A DNA stretch of 64,000 bases from Varanus komodoensis. Taxonomy: Eukaryota; Chordata; Lepidosauria; Squamata; Varanidae. The notes below the pieces were generated by a model. It saw only the letters and a program-made list of their open reading frames with translations. It was not told where the DNA came from and searched no databases. Shown one piece after another: positions 1-12,415 of this stretch. The position numbers and the translations under genes are program-made. Location: positions 4,656,486 to 4,720,485 of the forward strand of contig NW_025335268.1 in assembly GCF_004798865.1 (NCBI RefSeq). The letters run 5' to 3'. Position 1 is the first letter of the stretch; each line of letters begins with the position of its first letter.

Positions 1-887
1 CTGGAAGCCATCTGGATACTTCAAAGATCAATCTAGACCAGGCCTCACAAGATCAAGACAGGGAACAAGATTGGACAAGATTAGCTATACATTGGAATTG
101 AAGGTTACTCACAGATTAATACGAAAGGATTTTTCAGCAACAAAAATTGGAAAGGATGCAGGTGATTTCTCTGAGCCAGCCAAGTGTGGAAAAATACCCG
201 GCCAGTGCCTGCACCCCTTGGGAGAACTGCATGCCCCATAAACCCCTTGGCTTTTATTCTGTAAGGCTGTTATCTAGAGAGTCAGAGTAAGGGGATCGCC
301 TCCCTCCTGGTGTCTCCTTGTGCATTGGCATCACTTCTTCTGCTGGCTCTGCAGCCTGAAGATAAGAAAAGCAGGGACAGACTGGAGGGGCTTTGGAGAA
401 CGGCAAAAGTTTGCAGTAATGGTCTGAACCAGAAAAGAATTTCAGGGCTACCCATGGTAGGCTTTCAAGACCCCCAAAGTCTGAACCAGAGTTAGAAGAA
501 CTTCACCTAACATTCAGCATTCCTGGCTAGGAATCTGAGCCTAGTGAAGGAACAAGTAGGGTCAGGAACAGTGCTAGAAAACATACATATACTAGGTCTA
601 GGGGAGACTTAGGATGGCTCGGGCATTTCTTTGTGGAAAAATACCCCTGGAAAGCATTGTGCTAGAACTAAAAATCTGCATGTTTGTCAGCAAAGGGTCT
701 TCAGCTGAAATGGGCAGCAAACTCTGCAACTTACCATACTTTCAAGCGTTGTCCCAGCAAACCCAACAGCATAATCTGGTTCCTACATATAGTCACAGGT
801 ATTCTGCAGGGGGTACATGATTATGTACCCCCTGTTATGTTATGTTGGATTCACTTTCATATGGGCTATTAAGTAGCATTTTGTATA
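1..887. other. Unique non-coding stretch
   Basis: No repeat family or exon is recognisable here. Open frames are short and do not resemble known proteins. The only notable structure is the perfect hairpin at 807-834, listed separately. Confidence 0.5.
807..834. repeat. Perfect 12-bp inverted repeat
   Basis: The left arm CAGGGGGTACAT (807-818) and the right arm ATGTACCCCCTG (823-834) are exact reverse complements around the 4-base spacer GATT. No T-run follows, so it does not look like a transcription terminator. It could be a chance palindrome or the core of a small palindromic repeat. Confidence 0.85.
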
Positions 888-1015
888 CCAGCCTTTCCTA
901 ACCCGGAACTGTCCAGATGTTTTGGAGTGCAGTTTGCAGCATTCCTGATCACTGGTCTTGTATGCAGGAGTTGAAGTCCAAAACATCAGTAGAGCACCAG
1001 GCTGGAGGACACGGC
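888..1015. mobile_element. Palindromic hAT-type MITE, diverged copy
   Basis: The two halves are imperfect reverse complements. The left has CCAGATGTTTTGGA and the right GTCCAAAACATC, with a left end CCAGCCTTTCC facing a right end ACCAGGCTGG. This matches the common reptilian short palindromic element containing 'gttgtagtccaaaacatctgg'. Other pieces occur at 28530-28566, 33839-33905 and 53560-53692. The copy is old, and no target duplication is visible. Confidence 0.65.
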
Positions 1016-1730
1016 TCTGTTCTAATGTCAAACTCATTTTCCCAGTATCTATATGCATCTGTCCAAGACAGAACTTGGCTAGCTAAGGCATTACTCTTTG
1101 GAACATAAATCTGAAGAATAACTCACCAAAGCAGCTGATGGGCAGGGTATCTGGAACTCTGCAGCATGGTTTTAGCCTTGCATCTTCTGCAGCCATTCAA
1201 AGACAGAGGAATGTTTGACAAACAAAGATGTTTCTAGGAAGGGTTAGAGCTCCAGCAGAGAATAGGAAATTCGGCCAGAAAATCAATAGCCTGGGAGGTA
1301 TTATGACCCCTCCAGGTGATTCCTATGTATCCCTATTTAACACAAGTCAGAGGCAGCGGAGACATGCAGATGTGGGTCCCTAAAGATGCCTAGATGTGTC
1401 CTTTGATCAGAGACAAATGGAAAGGGGGAAAGCACAAAGATAGACCAGTATAGACTGGTTGGGTGACTCTTGCAGGGATGAAATGGAATATCCTGGAAAA
1501 GGGCATGGCTGCTCAGTTGGAAATTTTAACAAGGGCACCTCAAACCCCAATAATCCGTTACAGGTCCCACATGTGATGTCTTTGTTAATCATCATAGATG
1601 GAAATCCTATTTAGCTGTGGAAGATTATTGTTTAAATCATTCTCTATGACATATTCATTCAAGTTCACAGAGGTACAACATCTTTGGCTTCCTCCCTGAT
1701 GAATATGGCATTTCAAACATTAGTGATTTA
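1016..1730. other. Unique non-coding stretch
   Basis: I see no gene or recognisable repeat. Confidence 0.45.
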
Positions 1731-1932
1731 TTTTTGTTTATTACATTTATATTCCACTATTCATCCAAGGAGCCCAAAAGACATACCCGATCTTCCACTC
1801 TGTAGCCTTGTGTGGTAGGTTAGGTTGCGAATCAGTAACTGGCTCAAAGTTACCCAGTAAGGTTCATGGTAGACCAGAACACAGGTTGCCCTGTCCCAGT
1901 ACAACACTTTAATCACAACACTGCACTGGTTT
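1731..1932 (-). mobile_element. MIR-like tRNA-derived SINE
   Basis: Read on the minus strand it starts with a tRNA-like head (ACCAGTGCAGTGTTGTGATT, 'gtagtggttagagtgttgga' type). A core containing 'ctgggtaactttgagccagt' and 'cctaacctaccacacaaggc' follows, and it ends in 'aatataaatgtaataaac'. The order of head, core and tail is that of the MIR/CORE-SINE-like family abundant in squamates. Two more copies are at 39452-39612 and 51820-51975, also on the minus strand. It is non-coding and needs LINE machinery to move. Confidence 0.75.
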
Positions 1933-2354
1933 CAATATTTAAATATGGAGATAACTGCCTTTATTCTTCATTTAGAAAGCTAGCATAGCAATCTAATCAA
2001 AAGCATAGGGGCAAATGGACTGGTTATGGTTGATACCTGCCAGGATCCTTTATATCCAGAGAAGTGGAATCTTTCCTCCTTCACAAGGAAGAAAAATACC
2101 ACATCCATTATATAGTGACTTTTTAAATAGTGCATGTGCTCAAAATCCATTAAGTTATTTGACAAGCGGGAAGTGGGAAATAACAAAGCATGCTTTTTGA
2201 ATTAATATACAGGGCAAGCTACTTCGGATTTCCTCGTACTACTTAAATTGCACCAGCTGTGTTCATGGTTTGTGACATCAAAACAGTGTGTTCCTCAGCC
2301 AAATTGCAAACTTTTCTTCCTCATAGGAGAACTATGACCACGTAAAAAAAGTAC
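1933..2354. other. Unique non-coding stretch
   Basis: AT-rich, with no recognisable element or exon. Confidence 0.4.
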
Positions 2355-2580
2355 AAGCAGGGTGTCCATGTGTCCTCTTTTACAGACAAGTCCTTTATTT
2401 TAAAGATAAAAGAACTACCAGAAGGAAGAGCTGTCTTGAAGGTGCCCATCAACCATTCCTGGACAGCAGAACAACAAGACAGTGACGTTTCCTGCATTTT
2501 TATTCAAAGTACAAAAGCAATTTCTAAATTTGCATCTATATGTATTCATTAGCATATGCAAATTGCATGCATTTCATTAT
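2355..2580 (+). repeat. Unclassified interspersed repeat, family A, copy 1
   Basis: It starts near 'gtgtccatgtgtcctctttt', continues through 'gaagagctgtcttgaaggtg', 'cccatcaacc' and 'ggacagcagaacaa', and ends in 'tttgcatctata' and a 'tatgcaaat' rich tail. The same order of motifs recurs at 16562-16770, 29350-29590, 49306-49800 (split by an L2) and 54187-54440, all in this orientation. I cannot assign it to a named family. A non-autonomous DNA element or LINE tail are both possible. Confidence 0.55.
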
Positions 2581-2724
2581 CCTCTTTCGACTTCTTTTTA
2601 GTAATGCTTCTCCTCTTTCTCAAGGGATTTACATGAGGCCACCCTAACCCTAGCAGAAGTTACCAAGAGAAATTCTAAGAATGGTGGCAAGTTCATTCCT
2701 GAACTCACTTATCCGGAAGTAAAT

Positions 2725-2775
2725 TTAATGGAATAAGGCTTACTTCTGAGTAGACATCGATACCACACCCTAGCC
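2725..2775. repeat. Fragment of short palindromic repeat, family D
   Basis: 'taaggcttacttctgagtag' matches one half of a short repeat common in squamates, whose halves read 'caatcctatgcatgtttact' and 'cttactcccaggtaagtgtg'. A two-ended copy lies at 15172-15275. Confidence 0.5.
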
Positions 2776-4034
2776 TGCACTGCACCTAACACAGGCATCA
2801 TAAAAGCAACATCCTGAGGTACTAAATACTTGCTTTCTCTTGTAAATCAGGACAGGAGATCGGAGGAGTGGGAAGCAGTGGCATTTCAGGGAGCGGGGTT
2901 GCACTAGCAGCGGGACCTCTCTGAGAGATGAACCGTGGATGAGTACTGCCACCTTTTGGCTACAGGTTGCAATGGCTTTGCGATTCAGATCAGAAGTAGC
3001 AGCTGAGGTCGTTGTCTAGCAATGGTTTTGAATGGAACGGCCTTGTGACAGAAGCCCAGTTTCTTTCTTCATATTTCGACTGCTTGATAATGTGGACATT
3101 TGTAAATGATTGCTGGTTGCTTCGGTCCACATTTCAGGACAGAATTATCACTAGAACAGCAGGGGATGGAAGATAATTTTCTTCGCTGTTGTTTGAGCAC
3201 TGGCACAGAACGTCTGATTGTAGGGAGAGGAAGGAAAGGCAGAATAATTGATGAAACTGGGGAAGGACTTTATATGGAGAGGGATATCCTAATTAGCTTG
3301 CATTGCTACAATCTGCTTTCTTTAGAGTTTTGCAGTGGGCAGTACCCAATCAAGGGACCTCAAGGACAGACAAAGCATCTTTTTGCAACAAAATTTCAGC
3401 ATAAGCACCCAATAGCTGATCCTTACTAGATTTCTTAGCTTGTTTTTCCTATAGTACAAGCAGACTGACCTATGATCTCGATCAGGATCACCACATGTGG
3501 GTAGAGGGACTTAAAATTGCCCACTAGATATTCCTTCCCCTAAATTCACACACACGGTCCTTGCAAAAGGGGAAATGAATCCATCAGCACCAGTGGAGCT
3601 TTTGTTCCCTTTCTTTAGCCTGTGCCATAAGGGAGGGAAATGGCTCAGCGACAACAGGCCAGATATTTAGGCTGCTCTCCTCTGAACCTGGAGGCCTGCA
3701 AGACTTCTACTGAGGCTTGGGATGGACCCTTTTGGAATGCGTCTCTCCAGAATCTGTGGACTTCGGTCCTACAAAGCAAGCCAAACCAAGAGGAAGGCTG
3801 TAAACACCTACAGGCTCCTGGTTGTTGAACCAGCAACCTTCTCCAGTTGCCATTCCCAGTGGCCAACCTTCTTCCCCACCCACTGCCGCCACTACCACCA
3901 CTGGTGGTGCACGAGGAAAATGGTGCACAGCCACCATTCTTGGCAACCAGTGTTCTTCCCACGGTTTCAAGGTGGCTAGACAGGGGACACAGCGAATGTG
4001 CAGGGTCACAAGGATGGTATCCAGATTGCAGGGG
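2776..4034. other. Unique non-coding stretch
   Basis: No repeat is recognised with confidence. Overlapping open frames of 60-123 codons near 3640-4112 lie on both strands with no family resemblance, and I regard them as chance frames in a locally GC-rich area. Confidence 0.45.
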
Positions 4035-4412
4035 GTGCCACCATATGCGATAAGATTGAGGGAGCTGGGTCTTTTCACCCTGGAGAAGAGGGGATCTTAT
4101 AGTAACATATAGATCTGTGAAAGGGTGTCACACAGTAGAGGGTTGTGACCTGTTCTGCCACGTGGTGGAGGAAAGGACATAGTCTAGTGGGGCAAAGCTA
4201 GTGGCTTTCACGTTGGATGTCAGGAAGTACTTCCTGAGTGTTAGGACCCCTAGGATATGGAATGGACCTTCACAGGAGGTGGGAGCCCCATAAGTGGAAA
4301 GAAAGATTGAGAAGCACATGCTGGGGATTACATGAGTGGAGCTGGCTGGAGCCGGGGGCCAGAATAGATGGTCCAGGAAACCCCTTCTGACTTGCTGTGG
4401 TTCTGTGTTTCC
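4035..4412 (+). mobile_element. CR1 LINE 3' fragment
   Basis: Translation near the start gives RLRELGLFTLEKRG, the conserved C-terminal end of CR1 ORF2 (usually LRELGLFSLEKRR). The typical CR1 tail follows: 'gtcaggaagtacttcctgag', then 'aatggaccttcacaggaggt', and an end like 'ccccttctgacttgctgtgg' plus 'ttctgtg'. The 5' end is truncated and the frame is broken. The same 3' end recurs at 21972-22052 and, reversed, at 47656-47736. Confidence 0.75.
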
Positions 4413-7099
4413 CCACTTGCTGCTACTAGCAGTCATGATGGGTGTGGAAGAATGATGCTGCTTGCACAGCATCTGAGGCTCAATTCCTGGCAAACACCCT
4501 GCAAATCCAGTTCTTGGTTGCCAGGAACTTGGACTGGGGTCTGGGAAGCCAAAACCAGGGAATTGGGCAGATTTGCCACCCGAGATAGATTCCTTGCATA
4601 TCTCCAACCCTGTTGCCCCTGTGCTTTACCCACCCTACGAGAGATTTAGAAAGCCAGTTTCAGTCTCCTAACTGTTTTGTGCCTGCTGGTGAGAGGACAG
4701 GCTGAGGCCCTATCTTGATGCACTGTATCCGGTAGAAGCTCAGTGCTCCCCTGCCCACCTGCCAGAACACACCCCAGCGCCAGCTTGGAAGTCAGAGTTC
4801 CAGTTCTGACCATGGAATGTGTTGGGCTGGATACCAACCTTTCCCTTGGCCTTCTAGACTGTGTCCAGCAGCCCCTTAATCTCTGTCTTGATATTTGTCT
4901 GCCTGGTGTGAAAAATAAAATGTATATGTTTTTCAAGTAAAAATTTTCCACTAGTAAAAGGTGAGCACCCCCTCTGGTGCCCTCAGAATTATTCCTTTTT
5001 TCTGAACTTAATTTGAGAGCATGTGAGAGGAAAGCTTAATGCTTTTCAAGTTTATTCCATTAACGTTTTAGGTGGGAAAAACAAATGGGTGTAACAGACG
5101 CCTTTTCCTTGCTTGGTTCCTCTTCTCCCCAAGCAAACACTCACACATCCTTACCCAAGAGAGAGAAGAAAACCAAAGGGACCTCTAGATACAAGAGAAG
5201 CCTCACTGGTATTTGCTTGACTCAAAATTATGATCCTATTATTTGCTGATGGAAATATGAAATCTGTAGCTTCTTGTGTCTCTGAATTCGGTTTGGGTGG
5301 CAAAGGAAACCACCATTCCTCTTGAAAATGTAGATGTAATAAATGATGCCAAGGACATTCCCAGGCATAACATGCCCAGTTAAGGAGAAGCCTGAGAGGC
5401 CATCTCTGGGTCAAGTGAACCCTTCCAATCACCAGTCCCACCTTCCTCTTGAGTGTGTGTGTGTGTGTGTGTGTTTGTAAAGTGGGTGGTGGTCTAAAGG
5501 ACTACTGGGGAGGACTGACTAGTGATGTTAGAGGGTGTACAACCCATTAGAAGACAGACCCAAACTCAGAGACATCTTGTCCTAGACTGTAATGAAGTAG
5601 GACTTTACATAGGCAATTTTTTCTGTAGTCCCCACCTAAGTATGTGGTAGGTAATATTTTTTCCAATGAGATAAAAGCAAGAAAATAAATCTTCTTTTGA
5701 ACTTGCTTATTCAACTTGCACTGTGTTGATAAAGTTTGGTGGAAAAAATAAGACTATGATTAAATTGTTTTAATTGATATTTAGTCTTTTTCTTTTGTTA
5801 AGAAATGCCTTCAGAATGAAACAATCTAAACTAATTCTGCAGCTGCCTGAGCAGTTCTGGATATTAATTAGTGCTGCCCCTGCATTTTGTAATTAGTTGG
5901 CTGATTGGTCAAAATTCACCCGTTCAAAATGCTCAAGACTGAGCATTTTGTAGCAAGACTGGATCAATGCATGCACAGTAAAGCAGTAGCCATATTTCCC
6001 CCAGTCCAAATATTCAGTCATCCCCAACGCTTAGATGAAGCAGTCCCCTCAGGTGCTTCCTGCATTGCCACTGCAGGTTTGCATCCTCCTTCATAGCTGC
6101 AACCAGAGATGGTGAACAAGCAGCATGCATTATCACACAGGCAGGCAATGTGAAAGCCACCCATCAGGAAAGGGGCATTGCATGGTGAGGCAAGTAATCA
6201 CGCATGCTCCACTGTGGCTTTCTAGATTATAGCTCCCAAGCTGTGCTGACCCTGTACAGACACAAAATCTCATGTGCACGGAATGAGAGCTTGTACCGAA
6301 GGAGAACTCACATGAACATGAATTTGTTACTTGCTGAGCAAGTGGTAAATTTACTCAAAAAATCAGCGTTCCGGCTAAAAACCAACCAAAAACCAAGTAA
6401 TAACTGATCTGGGTGGATTCATTGGTTGGCGTATCTCAACTCACCCACTGGTTCTGCACAGAAGGATCCTAATAAGAGAGCCCCCCTTTTCTCTACAGAT
6501 CAGTAGCTGGGGGATAGGGGCGGGGGAGCTGGCACTTTTGGAGAGTTTAGCAAAAGTCTGGACCATGCCACTTCCAGGTAACAGATCCCAGGTGAGGGGA
6601 GGGTGCCAGATGCATCATCTCTCTTCTGCGTGTGCAACTGGTACCCTCTCTAAATGGGCCTCAGATTTGGCTATTCCAGTCTTCTTTCCACAGAATATTG
6701 CTCCTGATTTTAGTTTTAACTGCTGCCTTTTCGAACTATGTATTATATTGAATATTTCAGCATTGTTTTTATGTCTTTAGGACACAAACCTATGCAATGT
6801 TAGATAGGAAAAAATATAACTCCCAGTTTATCTGGCTAACATGATTGGTCAGCGAAAACTGAGACTAGTAGGAAATTTGTTTTTAAACATGCACAGGTTT
6901 GCATCCTTAATTATGAACCAGCTTCAGAGGATATTTGACCCTCAATAGCGATATAAAATAATTAAAAGAACAACCCAACTTGCAAAAGAAGTATATGCAG
7001 GAGGGCAATCAGGTACAAAAAGCGAAAATCTTGTCTGCTCCCATGCAGGCTGCTCAGACCTTGAAAAATGTTCCTTCTCTGCTCTTCCACCAAATGAGG
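4413..7099. other. Unique non-coding stretch with a GT microsatellite
   Basis: No gene is recognised. A (GT)n run lies at 5453-5474. A stretch at about 5840-5915 has several ATTA/TTAATTAG-type homeodomain-like sites and no repeat signature, which would fit a conserved non-coding element but proves nothing. An AATAAA at 4915 is one of many in this AT-rich DNA. Confidence 0.45.
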
Positions 7100-7410
7100 A
7101 GCGGTGAGTGGCTACTAAAGAGAGGACCTTTTCACTGATGGAACCTCACCTGTAGAATGCCCTTGTCACAGATGCTCCCCAGCTGCAAACATTACAGTCT
7201 TTTGAGCACTAGACAAAGGCCTTTTCATTTTCACAAGATGATTTTTTAGAACCAAGATTATACTCCTAAAATATGCTAGTGCGCGTGTGTTTACCTTGGT
7301 TTTGTTCTGTTTGAAAGGTTTGAGATTCTATCGTGTTGTATAGTGGACTCCTCATAAATCATGAGGCAGCTTTGGCTATTGGGTGACAGCAAATAAATAA
7401 GTAAATAATC
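7100..7410 (+). mobile_element. L2 LINE 3' fragment
   Basis: A decayed ORF2 C-terminus comes first ('agaggaccttttcactgatg' then 'gcccttgtca', corresponding to the usual 'EDLFSVVAPRLWNSLP' region). The L2 3' UTR end follows: 'gaggcagctttggctattgg', then 'aaataaataagtaaataa'. It is 5'-truncated, as most L2 copies are. Confidence 0.65.
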
Positions 7411-8635
7411 TTCTCCGAAACTGAAGTCGGCCCCCTTCGACAGAGAGCCCGGTGCTTTCTGAATTTCAGAAGATGAATTATAGTAGCATCATTGAAGTGT
7501 GCTGTTCCATTTCTACATTTGCATGTGTTGGGCTACTGCCAATGAGTTAATATGCCCTGGAAATGTAGAGATCATATATCTCACTTTTAAAGAAAGGAAT
7601 AATGATTTAAAAATTAGACTCCTAACAAGGACTGGGGTGCAAGTCCTTTATTCGATAGGTACATAAGTCTTCTAGCGTCAAAGAAAAATAATGGGACACC
7701 TAGACATTAGGTGGGGAAAACTCCTATTAAGTATTTCAATATGAACCCATGGAGGACTACAATTTCATACCAATTTAAACTATTGCACCTACAGCAATTT
7801 GGACTGTCAGAATGGCATCCAGCATGCAGTGGCCTGGTAGCAGTTGGCAGATGTTTTTTCAGGTTGCAAGGTATCTGTGTAAGTGAAAGAGAGGAGCATG
7901 AGAGTGTGGGCTGTACAGCAATCTTTTGACTGAACGCATCAGAACCGTGGACTATAAATCTACAGCAAGTGCAAGCGGTAAGTAGGGAGAAAGTAAAATT
8001 GACAGACTCATCCAGCCTTTGCTGACAGAGGGTGTCTTGTGCCTGCCAAGGCACATGGGCTCTGAGCCCTGTACCTTGAAGTCCTCTCTCCTTGAGAGGC
8101 CAGGGACTCACTAACCTACAGGCCCCTTTTCTTTCTGCTGAAATAGTTCCCCTGCTGCCACTGTTTTAAAAAGAAAGAAAGAAAACTCCCCAGGCACTGA
8201 AACTGTTTTGTTTGTCAAATGGAGCCTATTGACCCTATCAACCTTCTCCTGTTTCTTACAGGGATCCAGGGAATCTTGGCCTTTTCTGTTTCCCACTTCT
8301 CCCGTGCTTGGGATGGGTGGATGGGTCCACCTTTGGCTTGATCTGTTAAGAAACAGGGATTCAGGTGTTCCAGACAAACACTTGAGAAATCCTCGATCGG
8401 TTTATTTTCAGAGGATGTAGCACTGACAATTTTATTTATTTCTGTGTTTGACTGAAGATAGACACTAAATTTCACACAAATCTGGATTGGCTGCCACTGT
8501 GACATGTGGTAGAAAATGTGTGATGTCACTGAAAAACCGCTCCGAAGTCAGCAAGCAGTAGGGAAAGCAGAACCAATCATTTTGAATGTCGCATATATTC
8601 TCCAGCAATCACTTTGAAGCTCGTTTTGGCTCACT
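7411..8635. other. Unique non-coding stretch
   Basis: Overlapping short open frames occur on both strands (7707-8529) without recognisable domains or codon bias. I see no element here. Confidence 0.4.
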
Positions 8636-8830
8636 CCCATTTCCATTTTTCATCTGTTTTTGTTTTGTTTTGCTCATTCTGATGGGGAAAGGGCACATTT
8701 TTAATGGGAAGAGTGTGTGTTTCTGACCATATTTTTCAAGTGTGCATTTTCCCAGTGACAAAAGTGTGAACATTCCTTTAAAATGTACATTTCAAAGTTC
8801 TCATTTTAAAAATGAAATTTTCAGATGTGA
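8636..8830. repeat. Possible copy of AT-rich repeat family B
   Basis: It carries repeated 'gtgcattttccc' and 'gtacatttcaaag' type motifs resembling, in reverse, the family seen best at 23600-23890 and 56865-57110. The similarity is weak. Confidence 0.3.
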
Positions 8831-11687
8831 TAATAAATCCAAGAATTTGCAAATGTTTCTCCAAAAGAAAGCCAGTCCTGTTCAGGACTGTGAAAAGTAC
8901 AAGTTTGCATTATTTGCAAACAGAAACTAAGCTCTCATATTTCCCTAGCAAGTAGAGTCCATTTCATTGATAATGATAATAGGAAAAAAACTCTAGTTGA
9001 GCTCTTTCTTGGAAGTGTATTTGTATAATCGTTTGTGTACATGGGCTCAGTTGTTTGTATATATGGACTCCACATTATTTATGCTTTGACTAATCTTTTC
9101 CACTCTTTAATTAGAGCAAGCATTGAATGTGGCAGTTTTAAAAGGGAACAAAATGGAAATGATTGATAAATATGGCTGCAAGAATTGTCACTGTCTGAAA
9201 CCATTTGATTTGTCTGTTAAGACAGACTTTCCAAAAGCTACATTTCAAGGGCATAACAAAGAGGTCTTGTACAACAACCTTCCATACGACAGCCCAGGTC
9301 TTCGGCTCTGAGCCAATCAATTTCAGAATGCTTTAAAGATATATTGTGTTGCTACACTGAGAACAGTCTAACTAAAGAAAATGGCTTCAGATGGACTGAA
9401 AAAAATCGCATTTAAAAAAATCACCAGGGATATTTGGGAATGAAAGAAAAAGTTCCTTTGTCATTTACGTTGGCACAGAAGCGGTTCTACTTTTCCTAAT
9501 AAGAGATGTTAAATCCTGAGAGAACAATCCCAATGTAAGTAGTCATTAAATCACCCCCTGAGCTGTATATTTGAAGATTTGCTTATGATGTCTTAAGTGA
9601 CAAGTACTGAAACCACTCCACTTAGAAAATGCACTTCCTTGTGTCAAAATGTTGGGCATTAATTCCACTGAAAGGTATTTTCTTTCAGTCTAGGCAACAA
9701 AGACTTGTATTATCCAGAGAAACATAAATCCAATGAATTCTCCCATTGGGTTTTGCTTGGATTTGGAAGATGATATATTATTTAATATTGTGCCTGAGGG
9801 AAAGGGCAAAAAGTGAGCATTATGGGGTAAAAACTAGTAATCCCAATATCAGCATTCATTGCGGTTGAATTATCAAGAGTGGCTAGATGCCAAGGGTTAT
9901 ATTTGGCATATACATTCAGCTCCTGAGAAGGCTATGGAGACGTTCATTTACCTGAAAGATGCTGACATTGGCAAGCTCACATTCATCATGGTGATCACTG
10001 AAAAGTCTTTAAAAAGTGTATACTGTAACCATCATTTATCCATATGGACAACAACAGAATCATTGACCAATCAACTCCCAAATGAAAGAAGTAATGGCAC
10101 CTGAACTGGAGTCCCTCAATATCCTAAGGAACACTTAGATGAGGACCAGCTTCAGAATGTTTTCCTTCAGTGCTTCTTCCATCCACTTCTGCCCATTGGA
10201 AATTCCCTGCCATCATGTTTGGAACCAGAGGATGGGTCTTCAGCAGCTTCTCCAACTCCTAGGCCTGGGGGCACCAATGTGTCCCATGGATTCCTCCTGG
10301 TGCCACTAGGCTTCCTGTCCCTTCTGATTTTTAGTTTATTTCTTAAGGTTGTGTCGTTGTTGTTGTTTTAAATTTAAAACTTTTTTTAACTGGGAACGTT
10401 ACATCCTGCAAAGTGAAATGCTGCCATCTTTATTTGGATTGAAAGGAGTGATTTTGAGTTTTGGAGCTCAGACTCACCCAGTAACACATGCCCCACTGGC
10501 TTGTTTTTTTATTCTTCGGAAATTATATTTCTTTTAGTCTTACCAGTGCACCTGCAGGGAATCGAATGTTTTGTGACCAGTTCTATCTAACACGAACATG
10601 GCAGCCCTTTTACGAAAGAGAAACACCCCACCCTCATGGCAGCCATTTGGTGAAAGCACCAATAATGGTCTTTCAACATTCGAAATGTGCTCATCAGCCC
10701 AAAACGATTAGACTCCTGACCCCGCAGAAGCCAGAGGATTCAGCATCATGCAAGGGCCCTTTAAGGAGCACAGCTGGCTCTGCAGATGGACAGAATTCTG
10801 GATTATTGAGGTTATTAGGCGACCAGGGGTCAGGACACCAGTGGAGCTGCAATGGAGGAACCGGTCTCTGGAGCAAAGATCAAGCTGTCCTTGAAACTGT
10901 ACTAAAGGGCCTCTGTAGGTCCCTGATCAGCAGCTTCCCTATCCGCCAGCCTAACTACTTGCCAGTTTGTCTGTCAAGCTTATATTTTTGCTCTTTTTAC
11001 CTTCTCCACTCTGCCATCGCTCTTGCTTATAGGCAGGCACTGCTGCTCTTCTCAAGATGTTTTTTTAACCATGGATATTATAAAGCAAGGAAGAAACAGA
11101 AAGGGCTCTTCTGATATCGCAGCACTGGGACAAGAGAAGAAAGAGCTGTTAGATCTTCCTGAGCTGTTTAAACTAAATGGCATAAAGAAACCATCGCAGG
11201 CCAAGCGTTGGCAACATCACTCCTCTGGATTGGGGCAAATGTCCTCTGCACAAGCTTCATAGAGATTACGCCCACCCCTTTTCTCTAGAGATGTTGTAGC
11301 TCCGCATATAAATGTCACATCCCAGAGCCTTTAGCATTTATGTAGCACTTTATAACTTCAAAGAGCATATCCTACATTAATTACACTATTCCCTTAATTG
11401 AACAGAGTGTGGCCCATGGGTACAAGTCTCAGGAAATCGATGACATTGTGACTTTCAAGCTGTTTCACATTCAGTTATTGAAAGCAAATCAGAAAGAAGT
11501 CAGTGAACGGGGTAACTATCTGGGCAGTGGAGTTCAAACTGAATCAGCAGAATACAGAAAAGAGATGCCCAAGGATCAGCTCACAGAGGTGAAATGCAGC
11601 TCTAGGAATTTAGCCTAAGCAAGTGATGGGGTGCGGTTTTCTATGGGGTATGTTTCAATAGGATTAACATTAACAGGCTTCCATGTA
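8831..11687. other. Unique non-coding stretch
   Basis: No repeat family is recognised. An open frame of 208 codons at 10488-11114 has no domain, no repeated structure and no resemblance I can place, so I do not call it a gene. Confidence 0.4.
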
Positions 11688-11841
11688 GCCTGAAGTGCCT
11701 GATCCTGCCTAAGCTTGGAAGTTGCACAGGGTCAGGCCAGGTCAGAATTGGGATGGGTGACTTGAGTGTATGATTCTATGAATATTGTTGTTAACAGCCC
11801 AGAGAGCTTTGGCTACGGGCAGTATAAAAATGTGATAATAA
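11688..11841 (+). mobile_element. 5S-rRNA-derived segment joined to an L2-like tail (SINE3-like)
   Basis: 11688-11763 aligns by eye with the second half of vertebrate 5S rRNA: 'gcctgaagtgcctgatcctg', 'cttggaagttgcacagggtc', 'aggccaggtcagaattggga' and 'tgggtgac' follow the 5S order (gcccgatctcgtctgatctcggaagctaagcagggtcgggc...ggatgggagac). About 13 bases later comes an L2-type 3' end with 'ttgttaacagcccagagagc' and 'tttggctacgggcagtataa'. A 5S head on a LINE-derived tail is the architecture of SINE3 elements. The upstream half of 5S, including most of the internal promoter's start, is not clear here. An alternative is an L2 tail next to an unrelated 5S pseudogene. Confidence 0.6.
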
Positions 11842-12189
11842 CAGTCCTTGGCAGGCTACTCTTGTTTTTTTCCTGAAAAAAGTATTGTAGCACTGCAGAT
11901 CTTGTGGTTCCCCCCAAACTTGCTGATACCTGTCTCTTGTACATGATTTAAGGATGTATGAGAAATTCATCTTGTTTCTTTATTTCATTTTTACACTGCC
12001 CAATAGGCAGGGCTCTCTGGGTAATCAACAAAAATTTTGGTTTTAGATCATTTTGGACTGGAATGTAAACTAGTCTACACGGCCTAGGTTCAAACATGGG
12101 CTCAGACACGTTATGAAGACTGTGTCTGTACCTTTCCAAGCTTGCAATGACATTTGCAGAGCAAAGCATAGTATTTGAAAAAGCATACA
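11842..12189. other. Unique non-coding stretch
   Basis: No recognisable element. Confidence 0.4.
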
Positions 12190-12415
12190 TCTGATAATTA
12201 CATATTAAAAAGTGGACACATTTCAGAAATACACATTTTACTCAGTGGAAGAAAAATGCACACTTTTTAAATATGCACATAACTAACGTGCACTTTGGTG
12301 TGCCTTTCACAAATGTACACATGAACAAATTGATACAGAACACAAGCTGGGGTGAGCGTCAAGGTGGAATTTGGAGAATATCAACAAATGTGTGTTTTGG
12401 TGATTTGCACGTCCC
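12190..12415. repeat. Possible copy of AT-rich repeat family B
   Basis: Recurring 'gcacacttt', 'atgcacat', 'tgtacacatgaacaaatt' motifs resemble family B. It is diverged, with no defined ends. Confidence 0.35.

Noticed and set aside
4743-4940. AATAAA near 4915 as the end of a transcript
   Set aside because: AATAAA is frequent by chance in this AT-rich DNA and no upstream coding or spliced structure supports a 3' UTR.
10488-11114. Open frame of 208 codons on the plus strand
   Set aside because: No domain, no repeat relation, a leading hydrophobic stretch that looks like chance translation of T-rich DNA, and an overlapping antisense frame. Nothing supports a gene.
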